Positions 44,330 through 55,770 are shown, counted from the first letter of the stretch. The stretch is DNA of 64,000 nucleotides from Trichobilharzia regenti (GCA_944472135.2 OX235268.1:14762589-14826588); one strand, 5' to 3'. A program made the numbers and translations. Notes: generated by a model from the sequence alone, not told the origin.

Positions 44330-45310
44330 TGCCTGTTCTGCACACAGAGCCCTGATTGTTTCACGTGAATTTCAATGGTCTCAACTGTTCCGAGTATGTG
44401 GCACTTGGATGTTTTTGATAATTTATTTGGTACCCGACAGATATTAGAGAATGATTCTTCAATGCTGACTTTTTGTCCAGGCGGTTTGAACCAGCTGGTC
44501 TAATACTGAACTGTTGATGTTTTTCACCATACCTTTATTCAACCACACTGGGGTAGATGTTCCTAAGTTAGCACGAAAAATCAATTCCCTGAAGCAACAG
44601 TCAATATAACTGGCTCTACTACACGCGGAGCTGAACTCTGGTAGATACAATTAAAGGTGAGTAGTCCAGGTAACTCATCTTTCAAATTGACGAATCACAG
44701 TTGGTCGTGTAGACGATGAGATTTGAAGTTCACCAAGACTGAAAGTTTCCTAACTTCTTTGTAATTATTTCGCTAGGTATGTTCCCCTTGAATTTCAGTC
44801 GTATGCGTAAAGACTTCTTCTTTACGGATAGTGAATAGTCCTTTTCAACTTTCTTAGTCATTTGTTTCCTGATGAATTTGTCTGGATAGCTATTTTCAGA
44901 CAATGCACCATGTATAATCAACCCTAATTTCATCTAAAATTATAACTTCTAATAGTCCTTACTAAATTTTTTAGTACTGGAGAGGAACGAAGCCATGAAG
45001 TTATGTGTGTATTGTCTTATCCATATGCTTATCTTATGCAAATTTCTGTTTATGCTACCATCTGGTTTTCTTTTAAGAAGGACATCCCTCTTCACACTTG
45101 GTTTTCATAGCAGAATGCACTTCATTGAACTGAGTTATTATGGTGTTCCTATTCGAATCATTATCACAAAGAATAAAGATGTTATCCATATACCGGTAAT
45201 AAAATGAGAGTTTTCTGATAAAGGTTGTTCTGAGGTCCATTTCGCGGTTTACTTAGAAAGAAATCGGCCAAAATGGGACGCAATGGTGATCCCATAGCTA
45301 CCATCAAATG
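44330..45310 (-). pseudogene. PLE RT end, thumb and endonuclease
   Basis: The minus strand reads DVLLKRKPDGSINRNLHKIS (45025-45085), a thumb trace, ENSYPDKFIRKQMTKKVEKD, RIRLKFKGNIPSEIITKKLG (44740-44800), CSRASYIDCC (44610, GIY-YIG core with Gly to Asp), WLNKGMVKNINSSVLDQL. Further upstream near 45290, FDGSYGITIASHFGRFLSK is a motif B relic. Multiple stops. Confidence 0.7.
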
Positions 45311-45319
45311 GAAAATTTA

Positions 45320-46915
45320 CATTCATGATACATTTTAATGACATTTCTGTGATGCTAATATACCATTTTCGTATTTTATAACTAACATATTCTCAGATAA
45401 TCTGAAGACGAAGAGCACCCGTGAGGTGTAAGACGCTATCATCACCTGACTGATTGAAGTTTATCTTATGGAAGCACCACCATGTATATGATATCTAACT
45501 GCATCAGGACTAAGCACTAAATGCATTTGAAATAGGACATCATTTATTAGCCTGATGGTGAGTTGATTAGTTAATAAATGGTATAAAATTCGTCCACCTT
45601 CTCAGTATGCCGAATTGTTCAAGTTGCCAGAATTCTGATAGGAAGCAGCTAATATCAGTTGAAATAGGTTTAAACGGAGTTGAATTGGATTTAACGATAA
45701 CGGAGAAATTAAGCAGTTGGGACAATTGCGAGCATTTATTACAATTCCAATAGATAGCCTACAAGTCCCACTTTATGCGAAGAAAATAATTGGTTCGTTG
45801 TTGGCTTAGCTTTCTGCGGTACCTAGTTTATAATACATAACTGTTTAATAACAATTGGATTATTGTCATCGCAACAGATCAGTCTTTCGACTAAGTGTGT
45901 AGGGGAGCTCAACTGTTTGCTAATCAATACTTAATATTCGGTCAAGTTGTAAGTCATTTTTCTGTATCCAACCCATAGTGTGGCGATTCTGTCACATCTT
46001 TACCAACATAAAATAGTCAATGAGCCAAAATTATGTGATCAAACAGAAATAGACCTTAATCCGTTGCTTGGATTGGAAATTCATGACACTAGTTTCTGTT
46101 GACTGATTCAAATGATTAGTTGAACACCACTTATATCAACCAGTAGCGATTACCACTTAGCTGGATCGAAGGGACCTACACAACGGATAACAGCGTCTTT
46201 CGTTTGCGGAAGAGCTCATTGGCGATATATCCAGTGTAAATCAACTCAGAGAGCCAAATCAGTAGAAACCAGCCAAATTCTGGCTAGCTACTGTAGCGAA
46301 TTGAAATCCATACACTTCAGGGAAGTGAAGCCTTACCAGAGTTTCCTTCGGAAACTGAAATTATCCCAGTTCAAGTATGATTTGATTGGCTGGATGTCAT
46401 AATTGGTGAACATTATATACTACTAGTTGAGTGATACAAGTAGTTTGTTATGACTAACGTTAGTCATCAGTAGTGAGTCACAAGTAGCCAAAATGAAATA
46501 TAGTAAACACTCGCATATCGTTTGGTTCTTTTGGGGCAGAGCTCATGACTGACGTAACCGGTTTTACTTTTCACACAGACTTTTTCACACAGTTAAACCA
46601 ACTGAAACCATCCCAATCACAGTATTAGGCATATAAGATATTGTGGTTATCTAAATAATTTTTGGCTTCGAAAGCATGTCGTAATGAAACTTCACCTCGA
46701 GTTGCGCATATTACAAATAGCTGATTAATTTGCAAGTAGCGAATTCAATTGGATCGGAGAAACAGTCGCCAGTATGTATATTGCGAACAAAGACTGTGAG
46801 AAGATCAGGTTAATTCAGACTGACAAGTATTACAGAAGCATAGAGTCAAGCTTAGTAAACTGATATATATACTGCCACCAAAGTAATCAAGCATTCCATA
46901 GTCTCACTAAGTCGC
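45320..46915. other. No gene recognised
   Basis: The longest stretch without a family match (1.6 kb). Composition resembles its surroundings. No open frame above 60 codons with a protein-like pattern and no inverted or tandem repeat noticed by eye. Confidence 0.4.
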
Positions 46916-46919
46916 CTTA

Positions 46920-47390
46920 TCCTGAAGAGAATGAAAAATCCATTGGATGCAGAACTCTGCTAGCCCAGAACAAACTGGATTTAGGAAAGGCAAATAATGT
47001 GTTGATCGAATGGCAGCTCTACGTATCATCAACGGACTAGACATAGAATGGCAGTCAAAATTCTATCTCAAACTAATCAGCTTTGAAGCGGCCTTTCGCA
47101 GCATTGACCGTGAAGTAATTTGGAAACTATTTCAACACTGTGAAGTACTCCAAATCTTTATCCACCTCATTCGTCAGCTATATGACAAAGGCACATGTTT
47201 AAGTGATCCACAACAGAAAACTCAGGGAAGCGTTTTAGGTGGATACAGAAGTAAGACAAAGCTGCCATATGCTATCACCCACGATGATATGCATCAGATT
47301 GTGCATGAGAGCGAGAAGACTGGAATGCTTTGAACTAACTAAGAGGAAGACTCTAGGAGGTGTGCACTTGTATCACTTCATCAGTAATGA
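46920..47390 (+). pseudogene. RTE reverse transcriptase fragment
   Basis: A frame from 47010 reads MAALRIINGLDIEWQSKFYL, LISFEAAFRSIDREVIWKLF (motif A, first Asp changed to Ser) and HLIRQLYDKGTC, then shifts. Matches RTE 9100-9430. Motif B is scrambled. Confidence 0.75.
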
Positions 47391-47819
47391 ACTTGGCTTT
47401 CGATACATTTATCCTTTAATATATTAAAAACTAGGCGAACAGTATATCTTATCCCATAAATTTAGCCAATATATAAGTCATTGTGACATCATTTATTGTC
47501 TAGCCAGGGGAATGAGTCATCTTAACTTCATTACTCATTAGTCTACAAACTTTTCAGTCAAGCAATTCATATTACTATGGTATATGTGGGATTAAATATT
47601 TTGCGTTTCGCTGCAACCAGTTTGGAAGAAAAGTTACAGATCTTCACTTGTCTTAATCCTGCGCTGACAGATTTCAATAAATCTTTGAAGATATTGATAA
47701 AATTTTCAAGGAGAACTGGTATTTATTATCTAGGAGGACTAAGATTGCTTCAGTATCAAGGAAATACAATAAATGTTTAGTAAATGAAAAATCCCAATAT
47801 TGAAATCAAAACAAGATTT

Positions 47820-47862
47820 TGAGCGAACAATGGTGGTTTCGATAACTTCTTCTTCAGGCTCT
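47820..47862 (-). ncRNA. PLE F hammerhead-like motif, left arm
   Basis: Exact mirror of the right-arm motif on the minus strand: GAGC-CTGAAGA-(stem II)-GAAA-(stem III)-GTTC-GCTC. Confidence 0.55.
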
Positions 47863-48181
47863 ACAGTTAGTTATAAATCCATGAATAATAGAGTACATAT
47901 AGTCAGTAAAGGCAAATGAAAATAATATCAGAAACTGTATTGGGGTGCATGCGTAAGTTGAGATGATATTCCATTAGTGAACATAGTCAATCAAATGTGT
48001 ATAGGGTGTATAGTCAGTCAGGAAAAATGTGATGAAGTGTGAATGAACAACTAGGTGATATAGTGTTGTTTTATAGTTAACAGAATACAAGTGTCCTTGA
48101 GATGAGAAAATGCGATAACCACAAAATACATGTAAAGGCATGTTAAAAATGAGGCACTGGATGTGAGGGCTGATCTATAGG

Positions 48182-49075
48182 AAAGCGAAGTGGAACGGAC
48201 AATACACCCACTTCCATAGCTTCATACCTATACAATATAAGCACAACCTAATTCGCTGTCTTAGTAATAGAATTAGACGCATATGTACCGAGGATTGTAT
48301 TGAAGATGCAATAAGAAATCTTACAAACGCCTTGCTACAAAATGACTACCCTACCAACTTTGTAAAGAAGTGTATCTACGAAACTACACCTAAAACCAAG
48401 CGAGACACAGTAAGTAAGAAAAAGCTTTACTTAAATGTACAATTCAAAGGTGATATAGCCAGTGATATATTAAACCGTAGATCAACAAGATCAATTGAAA
48501 GAACGTTTAATTCCGCAAAAGTGCATGTCAGTTTCTCAACCAAACCGATATTGACACCGTGCATTAAAGATAGATTGCCCAAAATGGTGACATCAATGTG
48601 TGTATATAAATTTAACTGCTCCTGTGGAGCTAGTTATATAGGTCGTACCCAAAGGAATTTATCTCTACGCACTCGTGAACATATTCCTGTTTGCCTTGGG
48701 AAAAGAACAACCAAATCAATTAATAGTGCAATTCTGTCTCATCTAGTGGATAGCGAACACAGCACCAATGTAGATGAGTCGTTTACAGTTGCGTATCGGG
48801 TACCGAACAATCTCCCCAAAGGCACACGATTTCGCCTCCTAGCCGTAGCTGAGGCTTTAGAGATTAGTAGAGCGAGAGACCAGACCTATGTGTACAGAAA
48901 AAACTTATTCACTCTCTTTGTCTACCCTGGCCCACTCTATGAGGGCACCAGGATCATAATTTTGTCGTACTATTATTATTATTATTATCATTTTGTGATA
49001 TCATGTCTTTATTATCCATTTCTCCACCCGGTTTATTCCACCTCACTGTTACTCTTATTTTGTCAACCTTTATGA
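48182..49075 (+). CDS. PLE F thumb and GIY-YIG endonuclease, unbroken partial frame
   Basis: A 297-codon open frame with no stop and no obvious start; the first Met is codon 51. Order: WNGQYTHFHSFIPIQYKHNL (palm end and thumb), ICTEDCIEDAI, LYLNVQFKGDIASDIL (aa 83-98), DRLPKMVTSMCVYKF, Cys motif CSCG, then SYIGRTQRNLSLRTREH (GIY-YIG core near aa 151-167, with Tyr, Gly, Arg and downstream Glu kept), ILSHLVDSEH and LLAVAEALEI. After aa 250 it runs into pyrimidine-rich 3' sequence. The enzyme would nick target DNA for PLE insertion. Without RT palm it can act only in trans, if expressed. Confidence 0.8.
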   Translation, partial: KAKWNGQYTHFHSFIPIQYKHNLIRCLSNRIRRICTEDCIEDAIRNLTNALLQNDYPTNFVKKCIYETTPKTKRDTVSKKKLYLNVQFKGDIASDILNRRSTRSIERTFNSAKVHVSFSTKPILTPCIKDRLPKMVTSMCVYKFNCSCGASYIGRTQRNLSLRTREHIPVCLGKRTTKSINSAILSHLVDSEHSTNVDESFTVAYRVPNNLPKGTRFRLLAVAEALEISRARDQTYVYRKNLFTLFVYPGPLYEGTRIIILSYYYYYYYHFVISCLYYPFLHPVYSTSLLLLFCQPL

Positions 49076-49470
49076 TTTTATACTAAACCTACCAATTCTG
49101 TAGCATTTTATTCCAATTTACAATTTAGCCTCCTTATTTTATCATTAGACATTATCGGTCAGCCCTCACATCCAGTGCCTCATTTTTAACGTGTCTTTAC
49201 ATGTATTTTGTGGTTATCGCATTTTCTCATCTCAAGGACACTTGTATTCTGTTAACTATAAAACAACACTATATCACCTAGTTGTTCATTCACACTTCAT
49301 CACATTTTTCCTGACTGACTATACACCCTATACACATTTGATTGACTATGTTCACTAATGGAATATCACTTCAACTTACACATGCACCCCAATACAGTTT
49401 CTGATATTATTTTCATTTGCCTTTACTGACTATATGCACTCCACTATTCATGGATTTATAACTAACTGTA

Positions 49471-49511
49471 GAGCCTGAAGAAGAAGTTATCGAAACCACC
49501 ATTGTTCGCTC
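49471..49511 (+). ncRNA. PLE F hammerhead-like motif, right arm
   Basis: Stem I GAGC (49471-49474) pairs with GCTC (49508-49511); core CTGAAGA at 49475-49481; GAAA at 49492-49495. Compared with PLE A (GAAC/GTTC), stem I differs but still pairs. Stem III is short and weak, as in minimalist PLE hammerheads. Confidence 0.55.
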
Positions 49512-49549
49512 AAAATCTTGTTTTAATAACTGTTCACCTGTATTATGCC

Positions 49550-50360
49550 AGACAGTGTTTAATAGATGTGGGACAAATATATTTAGATTATCAAAAGGAC
49601 TTGGACTTCTTGTCCACCTTAAGGCAGTAGCTAAATGTTCCAACTGTCTGAAAGAATATTTCAGTATTTTTCTGATTACTATACAACACACTCTAACACA
49701 GTATCCACTGATAACGAATTCAGCAGTACACATAAAAAGTAATAATTGCAGTTACCCAATGTCTGCCAGATAACTATTCTAACTTCGGGTTGAAGACTAT
49801 GGGAAGAAGAATAGTCCACTGAGAACTGTATTCAACGAAATTTTGTCCCACTGTTACTATACGGTTGACAACCATAATATTTTCCACAAGAATAAAATCG
49901 ATACCGAGATCCTACACAAAACGTTTAATATGGCTCATCCGCAGAAGGAGTTCATACACAAAACCTTCAAAAGACAATACCTTATCATTTCTTTGATGTT
50001 CTATTTACAAGAAAACAGCATTAGGCGGGGTATTCTCCCGGAAAGAATCATGGGTTAGACAGTAAACCAGTCACAAGCCACTTGTTCCCCTTGCATACAA
50101 ACGAAATCTCATCGGTAACCTAAGGTTTCTTTCTAGTAAAATCTGTACAACCGACTTTCTTGGAGATGGAATAAGGGAAAAAGACAACTTATTATATGAG
50201 AGCGGACAATGAGGAGAGTATTTTAGAGTCTCCATGATGAGAAAAGTTAGGGAGAAATGCCTGCAAACCGTGCAGAAGAAACGTTGATTTAAGTATATAT
50301 ACATATTTGACTCACCGTTCATAGGAAACGCAGCAACTGAATTGCCGGCATCGAAACTCC
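49550..50360 (+). pseudogene. PLE RT palm-thumb fragment
   Basis: FNMAHPQKEFIHKTFKRQYL and NSIRRGILPERIMG (49925-50055, after motif C), then VPLAYKRNLIGNLRFLSSKI (50085-50145), CTTDFLGDGI. Earlier codons (49555-49850) give only a loose match. Frame changes at 49850 and 50060. Confidence 0.6.
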
Positions 50361-50689
50361 AGAAAGTAACAACTAAAATAATCTTTGTTGCAGCACCTTT
50401 TTAAAAAAATATTCACCAATCATTCTATAATTTCAATGCCTTTGAGGCATATGCTACTAAGTCAGGCTACTTGAGTGCGCACTTATAAATCTAACTGTTG
50501 TTGGGAGACACTCTAATATTAGTAGAACGACTTGGTGAGCTAATTGTAGCTTTCTTAAGCATTGTCCCACGTGTTTAAGTAAAGGAGTAGTAAAGTGAAT
50601 CAGGAGTTCCAAATTGGCACAACTTGCTGATAGGAATAACAAAATTCTATAAGAATTCTACCCTTCCATTTCTATACAGGGGTACCACC

Positions 50690-51330
50690 ACCTCACTTCC
50701 CCAAGTTTGCATAGTTAGCGTAGTTAGCTGAGGCAGTTGCCATAATACGTTTTCAGCCCAATCACTGTGTTCAGAGAAAGACTGAATTAGTTTTGTTCTC
50801 TAGGGAGCTAGTTGATTTAATTGCGAAACTTTCATCGTCGTCCCTCCCTCCTCTCTAGACAAAATCTTCAACGCAGATTTTGGTATAAAATGGACTCATT
50901 TATATTCTCCATGAATTATGTAGTTGTACCTCTTGGCAAACTTTGTTGTCTAGACTGGTTTTCATCATTTTTATTGACTTGTAATTCAAACTTTCCTGTC
51001 GTGCGATTTACTTTTTATTAGTTGGTGAATCTGGTGCATAATACTGTGTTTTCTATTTGTTAATTCAATTGACTACCAACCAGGCATCTAGGAATTCTCT
51101 GACTGCATTTTTGGTGTTTCCTGTATTTAAAATTTCTAATCTAATTAGTGCCAATAATTGTTTACATGCAGTAATACGAAAGAATATATATTTTTGTGAT
51201 GTCATTTCTCGGCCAATTTCTGTTCTTTAATTCGGATTCGGAAAGAATGTTCACTTTCACCGATGTAATATCTATTGAAGAGGAAGTCTGTTCACTCCCT
51301 TGCATCTCACATGGCTTTCAATCTCAGCCT
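50690..51330. repeat. Unassigned repeat shared with 21.1-21.6 kb
   Basis: Blocks around GCGAAACTTTCATCG (50823) and ACCAGGCATCTAGGAATTCT (51081) recur in the same order and spacing at 21324 and 21609. No protein recognised. Confidence 0.4.
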
Positions 51331-51369
51331 AAAATAATTATCACTCTCAGTGACACTGGATAACTATAA

Positions 51370-52420
51370 ATGTAGAAAATAAAAGACATACTCAGCGAAG
51401 AAAATGTTCTTTATCGACGAAATCATCTTCAGAGGCTGTACAGTCGTATTTGTACTTACAAAAAAATATATAGTGGTCTATTACAGATTAATAGGGAGTG
51501 ACATAATTGATATAATTACTCAGAAGTGACTTTGGAAGTGAAAATTAAAAGTTGTAAATTACGCGGTACACAACGGCAAAAAGATAGAAATTTAGTAAGT
51601 TTAAATTGCTATTGAGTGAGAATAAAGGTATTTGAATGTCAATTTAACAAGTCTGAAGAGGGTGTGCAATGTACAGATGGAGCATATGAGAGTGATAATA
51701 GGAAATTAATTATTAAAGCAAAAGCAAACTAAAATTAAAAATTAAAAAAAATCAAAATTTTTACAGTGAACGATTAGTGAAGAGGTTAAGACCAAAGAAG
51801 AATAAGAGACTGGACAAACCTATCCTCTGTACAAAGTTCGAGGTTGTATTGACGAATAGCCAGTGCCTCCGCCATACACAAAAGCCGAAACCTGTCGCCC
51901 TTTGTACCATTTTTTTTCACTCCGTAGATGATCTTGAAGGACAACTCTGGTGGAGCTACGTGGCCTGATTTCACCAAATGTTCTAGAATTGAACTGGTAA
52001 TTGTCTTGCATTGTCCCCTTGCTAACCATGCCGGATAATGTTTAGAGATGCGTTTGGAAAGCGTGTGATTTGTTTGGTCAATATAAATAGCTCCACACGA
52101 GCAGGTGAATTGATAAACACACACTGAGGTGGTCCAAAGCGGCAGTTTATCCTTCACACATCCGTTGTTCATTTATCGGCTGTAGAAATTGATAAGTAGC
52201 TCAGCTATAAAGAAGGCTTTCCCCAGTGATCTGCATAAGCGATTGTTCAGGATCTCAGCTGCAGTATCACCTTTAAATTCAACACTCACAAATAGCAGTT
52301 TCTTCGGTACCATCTGGATTCTTTCAGGCTTTTCCCTTAACTTCATGTTTTTCCTGATAAATCTCGGAAGATATCTGTTCTCTATGAGGACTTGTCTGAG
52401 TCGCTACAAGTGTTATTTTT
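51370..52420 (-). mobile_element. Penelope-like element B', second copy of PLE B
   Basis: 3' repeat (51370-51780) and coding part match PLE B (10728-11890) throughout, including the GATTAGTGAAGAGGTTAAGACC junction. There is no inverted 5' arm: homology stops near 52400 and a SINE2 unit follows. In the 3' repeat, CAGC and GCTG can pair around the core (51397-51445), a further stem-I variant. Confidence 0.8.
51786..52420 (-). pseudogene. PLE B': linker and GIY-YIG endonuclease
   Basis: The minus strand from 52172 reads VKDKLPLWTTSVCVYQFTCS, CSCGAIYIDQTNHTLSKRIS (core IYID, Gly to Asp), KHYPAWLARGQCKTITSSIL, EHLVKSGHVAPPELSFKIIY and LLCMAEALAIRQYNLELC: 128 codons without a stop. Upstream, SVEFKGDTAAEIL-like linker at 52250-52300. 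The Gly to Asp change probably inactivates the domain. Confidence 0.8.
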
Positions 52421-52431
52421 GGTTTGATTGA

Positions 52432-52860
52432 TTGGTTACAAGATTTCATCATGAGCTGATATCGGTTGGAGAACCATTGGAAGTCCAGCTGGGAGTACTG
52501 GACAGACGTTTCTTCCTAGTTTGGTACTCTTCAGTGGTACACACCCGACGGGGCTAGAACTCATGACCTTCTGGTAACAAGTACTCATCGAAGACATTGG
52601 CTAGTGGTCGAGCTATATGATGAATTGGCAGAAGCTGAAATTCATGAACTGGCAATAGGATTGGCGGATCTCAGTGGCCTACGATTTCACTGACCTTGTA
52701 ACCAGAAGGTCCTGGATTCGAACCGTAGCGGTGGGTGCTTACTGATGAAGAGTCCCTAACTAGGCTGATGAAACATCTGGCTGTCCAGTTCTCCCAGCTG
52801 GTTTACCAATGATTTCCTAACCAATATCAGTTCATGATGAAATCCTGTAAAAAATGTCAT
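52432..52860. mobile_element. SINE2 fold-back unit, complete
   Basis: Minus arm: GGTTACAAGATTTCATCATG, TCGGTTGGAGAACCATTGGA, GGGAGTACTGGACAGACG, head near 52560-52590. Spacer: TGGCTAGTGGTCGAGCTATA, TGGCAGAAGCTGAAATTCAT. Plus arm: TCAGTGGCCTACGATTTCAC (A-box-like), CTTGTAACCAGAAGGTCC, GGATTCGAACC (B box), GCTTACTGATGAAGAGTCCC, CTGTCCAGTTCTCCC and TTCATGATGAAATCCTGTAA. The best template for the family. Confidence 0.85.
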
Positions 52861-53309
52861 TTTTTATTCGTACTGCTCGCTTTATTATAATTATAACTGT
52901 AGTGGCATATTATATTCTTAGTTTCACTGGATTCTATCGATCCACATTTTTTCAAATGTCTATGAGTGATAAGTTATTACGCCATTATATAGCTTGATGA
53001 GAATTCATAGTAAATGCGTACCTTCTTGCTTAAATCGTGTTATATAAAATTGTCTTAGTGGAAATTGTTAAATTATTACCTGCTCCGTCATTGCGCAATG
53101 TCTATAGTTATGTGAATTATCAGAATGAAACTGGTATGATGGTCATTACTAAGGTGTGGGATTAGACTACGGTCTTTCTGACCAGGCTATTCAACAGATC
53201 TGAAATCAGTGTGGTTCTTTCCTTCTGATGAAATCTGTGCTAACACATAATTATCATACGCTCATTTTAATTACGCAAGCATAATAACTCAACTATTAAA
53301 ATCAGTTTA

Positions 53310-53815
53310 GATTTTTCCGTCGATTGATTGGACCGAAGTGCTCGGTGCCAAGTTGACATGTTGGCTCCCAGTGTAAATACTTAGACGATGTCTGGTCATG
53401 TGTCTTCAAGCCAGTTGGTGGACGACGACTAACAGTGGAATCCATAACGCGCATTTCATCCTATTTGTAACTTGTCATATGGATGCACCTACATTCCCCA
53501 GTGAGTGAGGGATGGTGTTCCCACCGAGGTTCGAACCTGAGACCGAGGACTTCTTCCCGATCAATCGACGGGAGAATCTTAATTGAATTAAATAATTAGT
53601 TAGCTTCGTTGCAAAAGAAGTAGCTCTTATGGCCTAAGTGTTGTACTGGAGAATGCTTTGGCGTTTGAAACTATGGGCAGTGGGTTCGAGCCCTACAGTG
53701 AACATCATCGCTCACTGACTGGGGAATGTGGTTGAGTGCAGTAGAAAGATCCCAAATGGGATGAAACGCGCATCATGGATTCCATTGCTAGTCACCATCC
53801 ACCGAATATTTCATT
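53310..53815. mobile_element. SM-alpha-like fold-back (B-box switch type)
   Basis: Minus half (53310-53545): body, hammerhead (stem II GTTACAAATAGGAT) and B box. It switches at GAACC|TGAGACCGAGG (about 53537) to a plus half: body end, A box (TGGCCTAAGTGTTGTACTGG), B box GGGTTCGAGCCC, hammerhead (GATCCCAAATGGGATGAAAC) and GGATTCCATTGCTAG. The same switch point occurs at 59045. Confidence 0.75.
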
Positions 53816-53819
53816 TCTG

Positions 53820-54460
53820 CCGCATAAATCTCTTTGTTTTGTAGATTGAAGTTTCTGTAGACGTTTGATCTGTTTTCAGGAGTAGAGTCACTAGCCACAC
53901 ACTGAATACTTCCTGTTTACCCGGCCTTGAGACCGTATAATAGTAGTAAATGCATATAATACTAGGCCTCTTTGTTTTGCTTTCATTCTCAGTGTATTGA
54001 TCCAAAGTGTGACATCTTGTAATGACATGCAATTCATTCAATTCCCTCTTTCACTGTTCACGTCCCGCATGTCAATCTCTGTTTGTTGTTGTTATTGTTG
54101 TTGATGTCGTCAACGTTTTAATTTAAGTAATAAAACAATTGAGTGAAGGAACTAAGTTTGAGAAATTCTCTCACAGTTTACAGTTTGTCAATCAAAATAT
54201 TTTTGATGATGATAATAATAATAACAATAGCTTTAGTAAGCACAATAAATTTACACAATATGCATGATTCTCGGCGTAGCTTATTACATCATATTTTCTC
54301 TTCATTCAGGAGTTTCAATTAAAACAAACAGCCATCTCCAGTACATCATGTGACGCAATGATGTGAGATATTTCGTGAACCACAGATGGACTTGAGTAAT
54401 CATAACGATGAGAACTAAAGAAAATAAGGCGTATCATCTGAGATTGAAATTCAGGAAGTC
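53820..54460. other. No feature recognised
   Basis: AT-rich with a short (TTG)n near 54085. No coding signal. Confidence 0.4.
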
Positions 54461-54469
54461 TATTGATTC

Positions 54470-55770
54470 AAGCATATATATATATATCATTATATGCATC
54501 GACTGGTGTCCCCCAAGATGCTGTACTCTCCCCACTTCCCTTTTCTTTCTTTCTACATGACTTACCCACATCTTTAAATGACATTAACTTTGTTAAATAT
54601 GCTGACAACCTGACTGTGTCTTTGCCTGTCAAATGTCAAAGCGACTGCTCCAAACTAAATGGCTTTTTATCAGAAATCAGTCAGTGGTCCAAGGAAAACG
54701 GTCTTACCTTAAATCCCTCTAAATGTCAAACAGTCAATTTCACCTTTAGGCATAAATCTGACCTAAAAAAAAAACTGGTTAGCACTCACGAGGTGTGCAA
54801 CACAGATGTCACTGAAATAGAAACCAAGTCGGAAATTAAATATCTTGGCATCATTCTATCTGCTGATCTTTCCTGGTAGTCTCATATCTTGATGATTTCT
54901 AAGAAAATATTCCATCTTACTTTTTACATCAAGAAGTTAAGATATTCTGGAATAACCCAACCAAACCTTACTCTTATGATTCGTTAACTCTTGCATCCTG
55001 CCTATTATTTTCTATTGTTTACCCTTAGTTTTTCCTGGGCTACTGAAGAAAGACTATACCTTATTACGCAGGATGTTAAAGATTGTCACCAGGGTAAGCA
55101 ACGTGCCACTTAATAAGCTTGTAGATATTCTCGTCGATAGGCACTTGGACTCATGTGAAAAATGGGCTAAATTTATTTTATCTAACCCACACCACCCTCT
55201 TCAATCCCAAATCTCCCCTTGTATCTCATCAGGCAGAACCAGAAGTCTAGTGAGTACAAAAACTTAACTATACCCTACTTAGTCCATGTTCTGTGCGATA
55301 AAGAAAACATTAGGCGGGATACCTATAACTTATTAAGTAGTCAGTAGAACAACTGAATCTCGTCTTTTTAACTCATGTCATTCATTGGTACAACGTTTTC
55401 CTTTCTTTCTTTTCCTTTTCATTCTCCTTTTTGTGTTGTTATGTGCTGCTTTGTTTCTTTCTTCCTTACAAACTCTAATTGAAACATTCTTCTTCGTCAT
55501 TTCACATTCTGTATGCCTCGAACTATTTTTTACCGCTAACGCCAGTAAACATGCTAGCATCTACCTTTATAATACCTTCAAACACTGTTCGATTTTTGGC
55601 TTTACTACCAACATGCGAATATGTTGTTGTCATAACTAACTGAGATTCCCCTAATCTATGTAGAACTTTATTTATTGTTAATGTACTAACTGGATGCAAT
55701 ACTGTAGTAAAATGTTGAGATTTCCATTCTGTATCACAAGTACTGTTTTGGAATAAAGCAAATTATTATA
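54470..55770 (+). pseudogene. CR1/SR1-like LINE, RT C-terminal half and 3' tail
   Basis: Best copy of this family: GVPQDAVLSPLPFSFFLHDL (motif B), INFVKYADNLTVSLPVKC (54585-54635, YADD changed to YADN), FLSEISQWSKENGLTLNPSK, SEIKYLGIILSADLSW, stop, IKKLRYSGI, KIVTRVSNVPLNKLVDILVD, SSGRTRS and a final stop near 55347. The 3' region (55350-55751) ends GTTTTGGAATAAAGCAAATT. It is the host of the SM-alpha insertion at 55771. Confidence 0.8.
55752..55770 (+). repeat. 19-bp target-site duplication, left
   Basis: AATAAAGCAAATTATTATA, identical to 56263-56281. It lies at the LINE tail and brackets the SM-alpha fold-back. Confidence 0.9.

Larger units (their letters stand above)
47807..49524 (+). mobile_element. 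Penelope-like element F, youngest-looking, equal inverted arms
   Basis: The left arm 47807-48172 and right arm 49159-49524 are reverse complements of the same length (366 bp) with few differences by eye. The single frame between them (48182-49075) is unbroken. It is 5'-truncated: the frame opens in the RT thumb, immediately after the left arm. Both arms end outwards in a PLE hammerhead-like motif. Confidence 0.9.

Noticed and set aside
45320..46915. Hidden host exon in the longest unannotated stretch
   Set aside because: No frame with protein-like composition bounded by splice signals could be supported by eye.
55385..55639. 84-codon frame after the CR1-like stop
   Set aside because: Phe/Leu-rich translation of a pyrimidine-rich 3' untranslated region; not shared with the other two copies.
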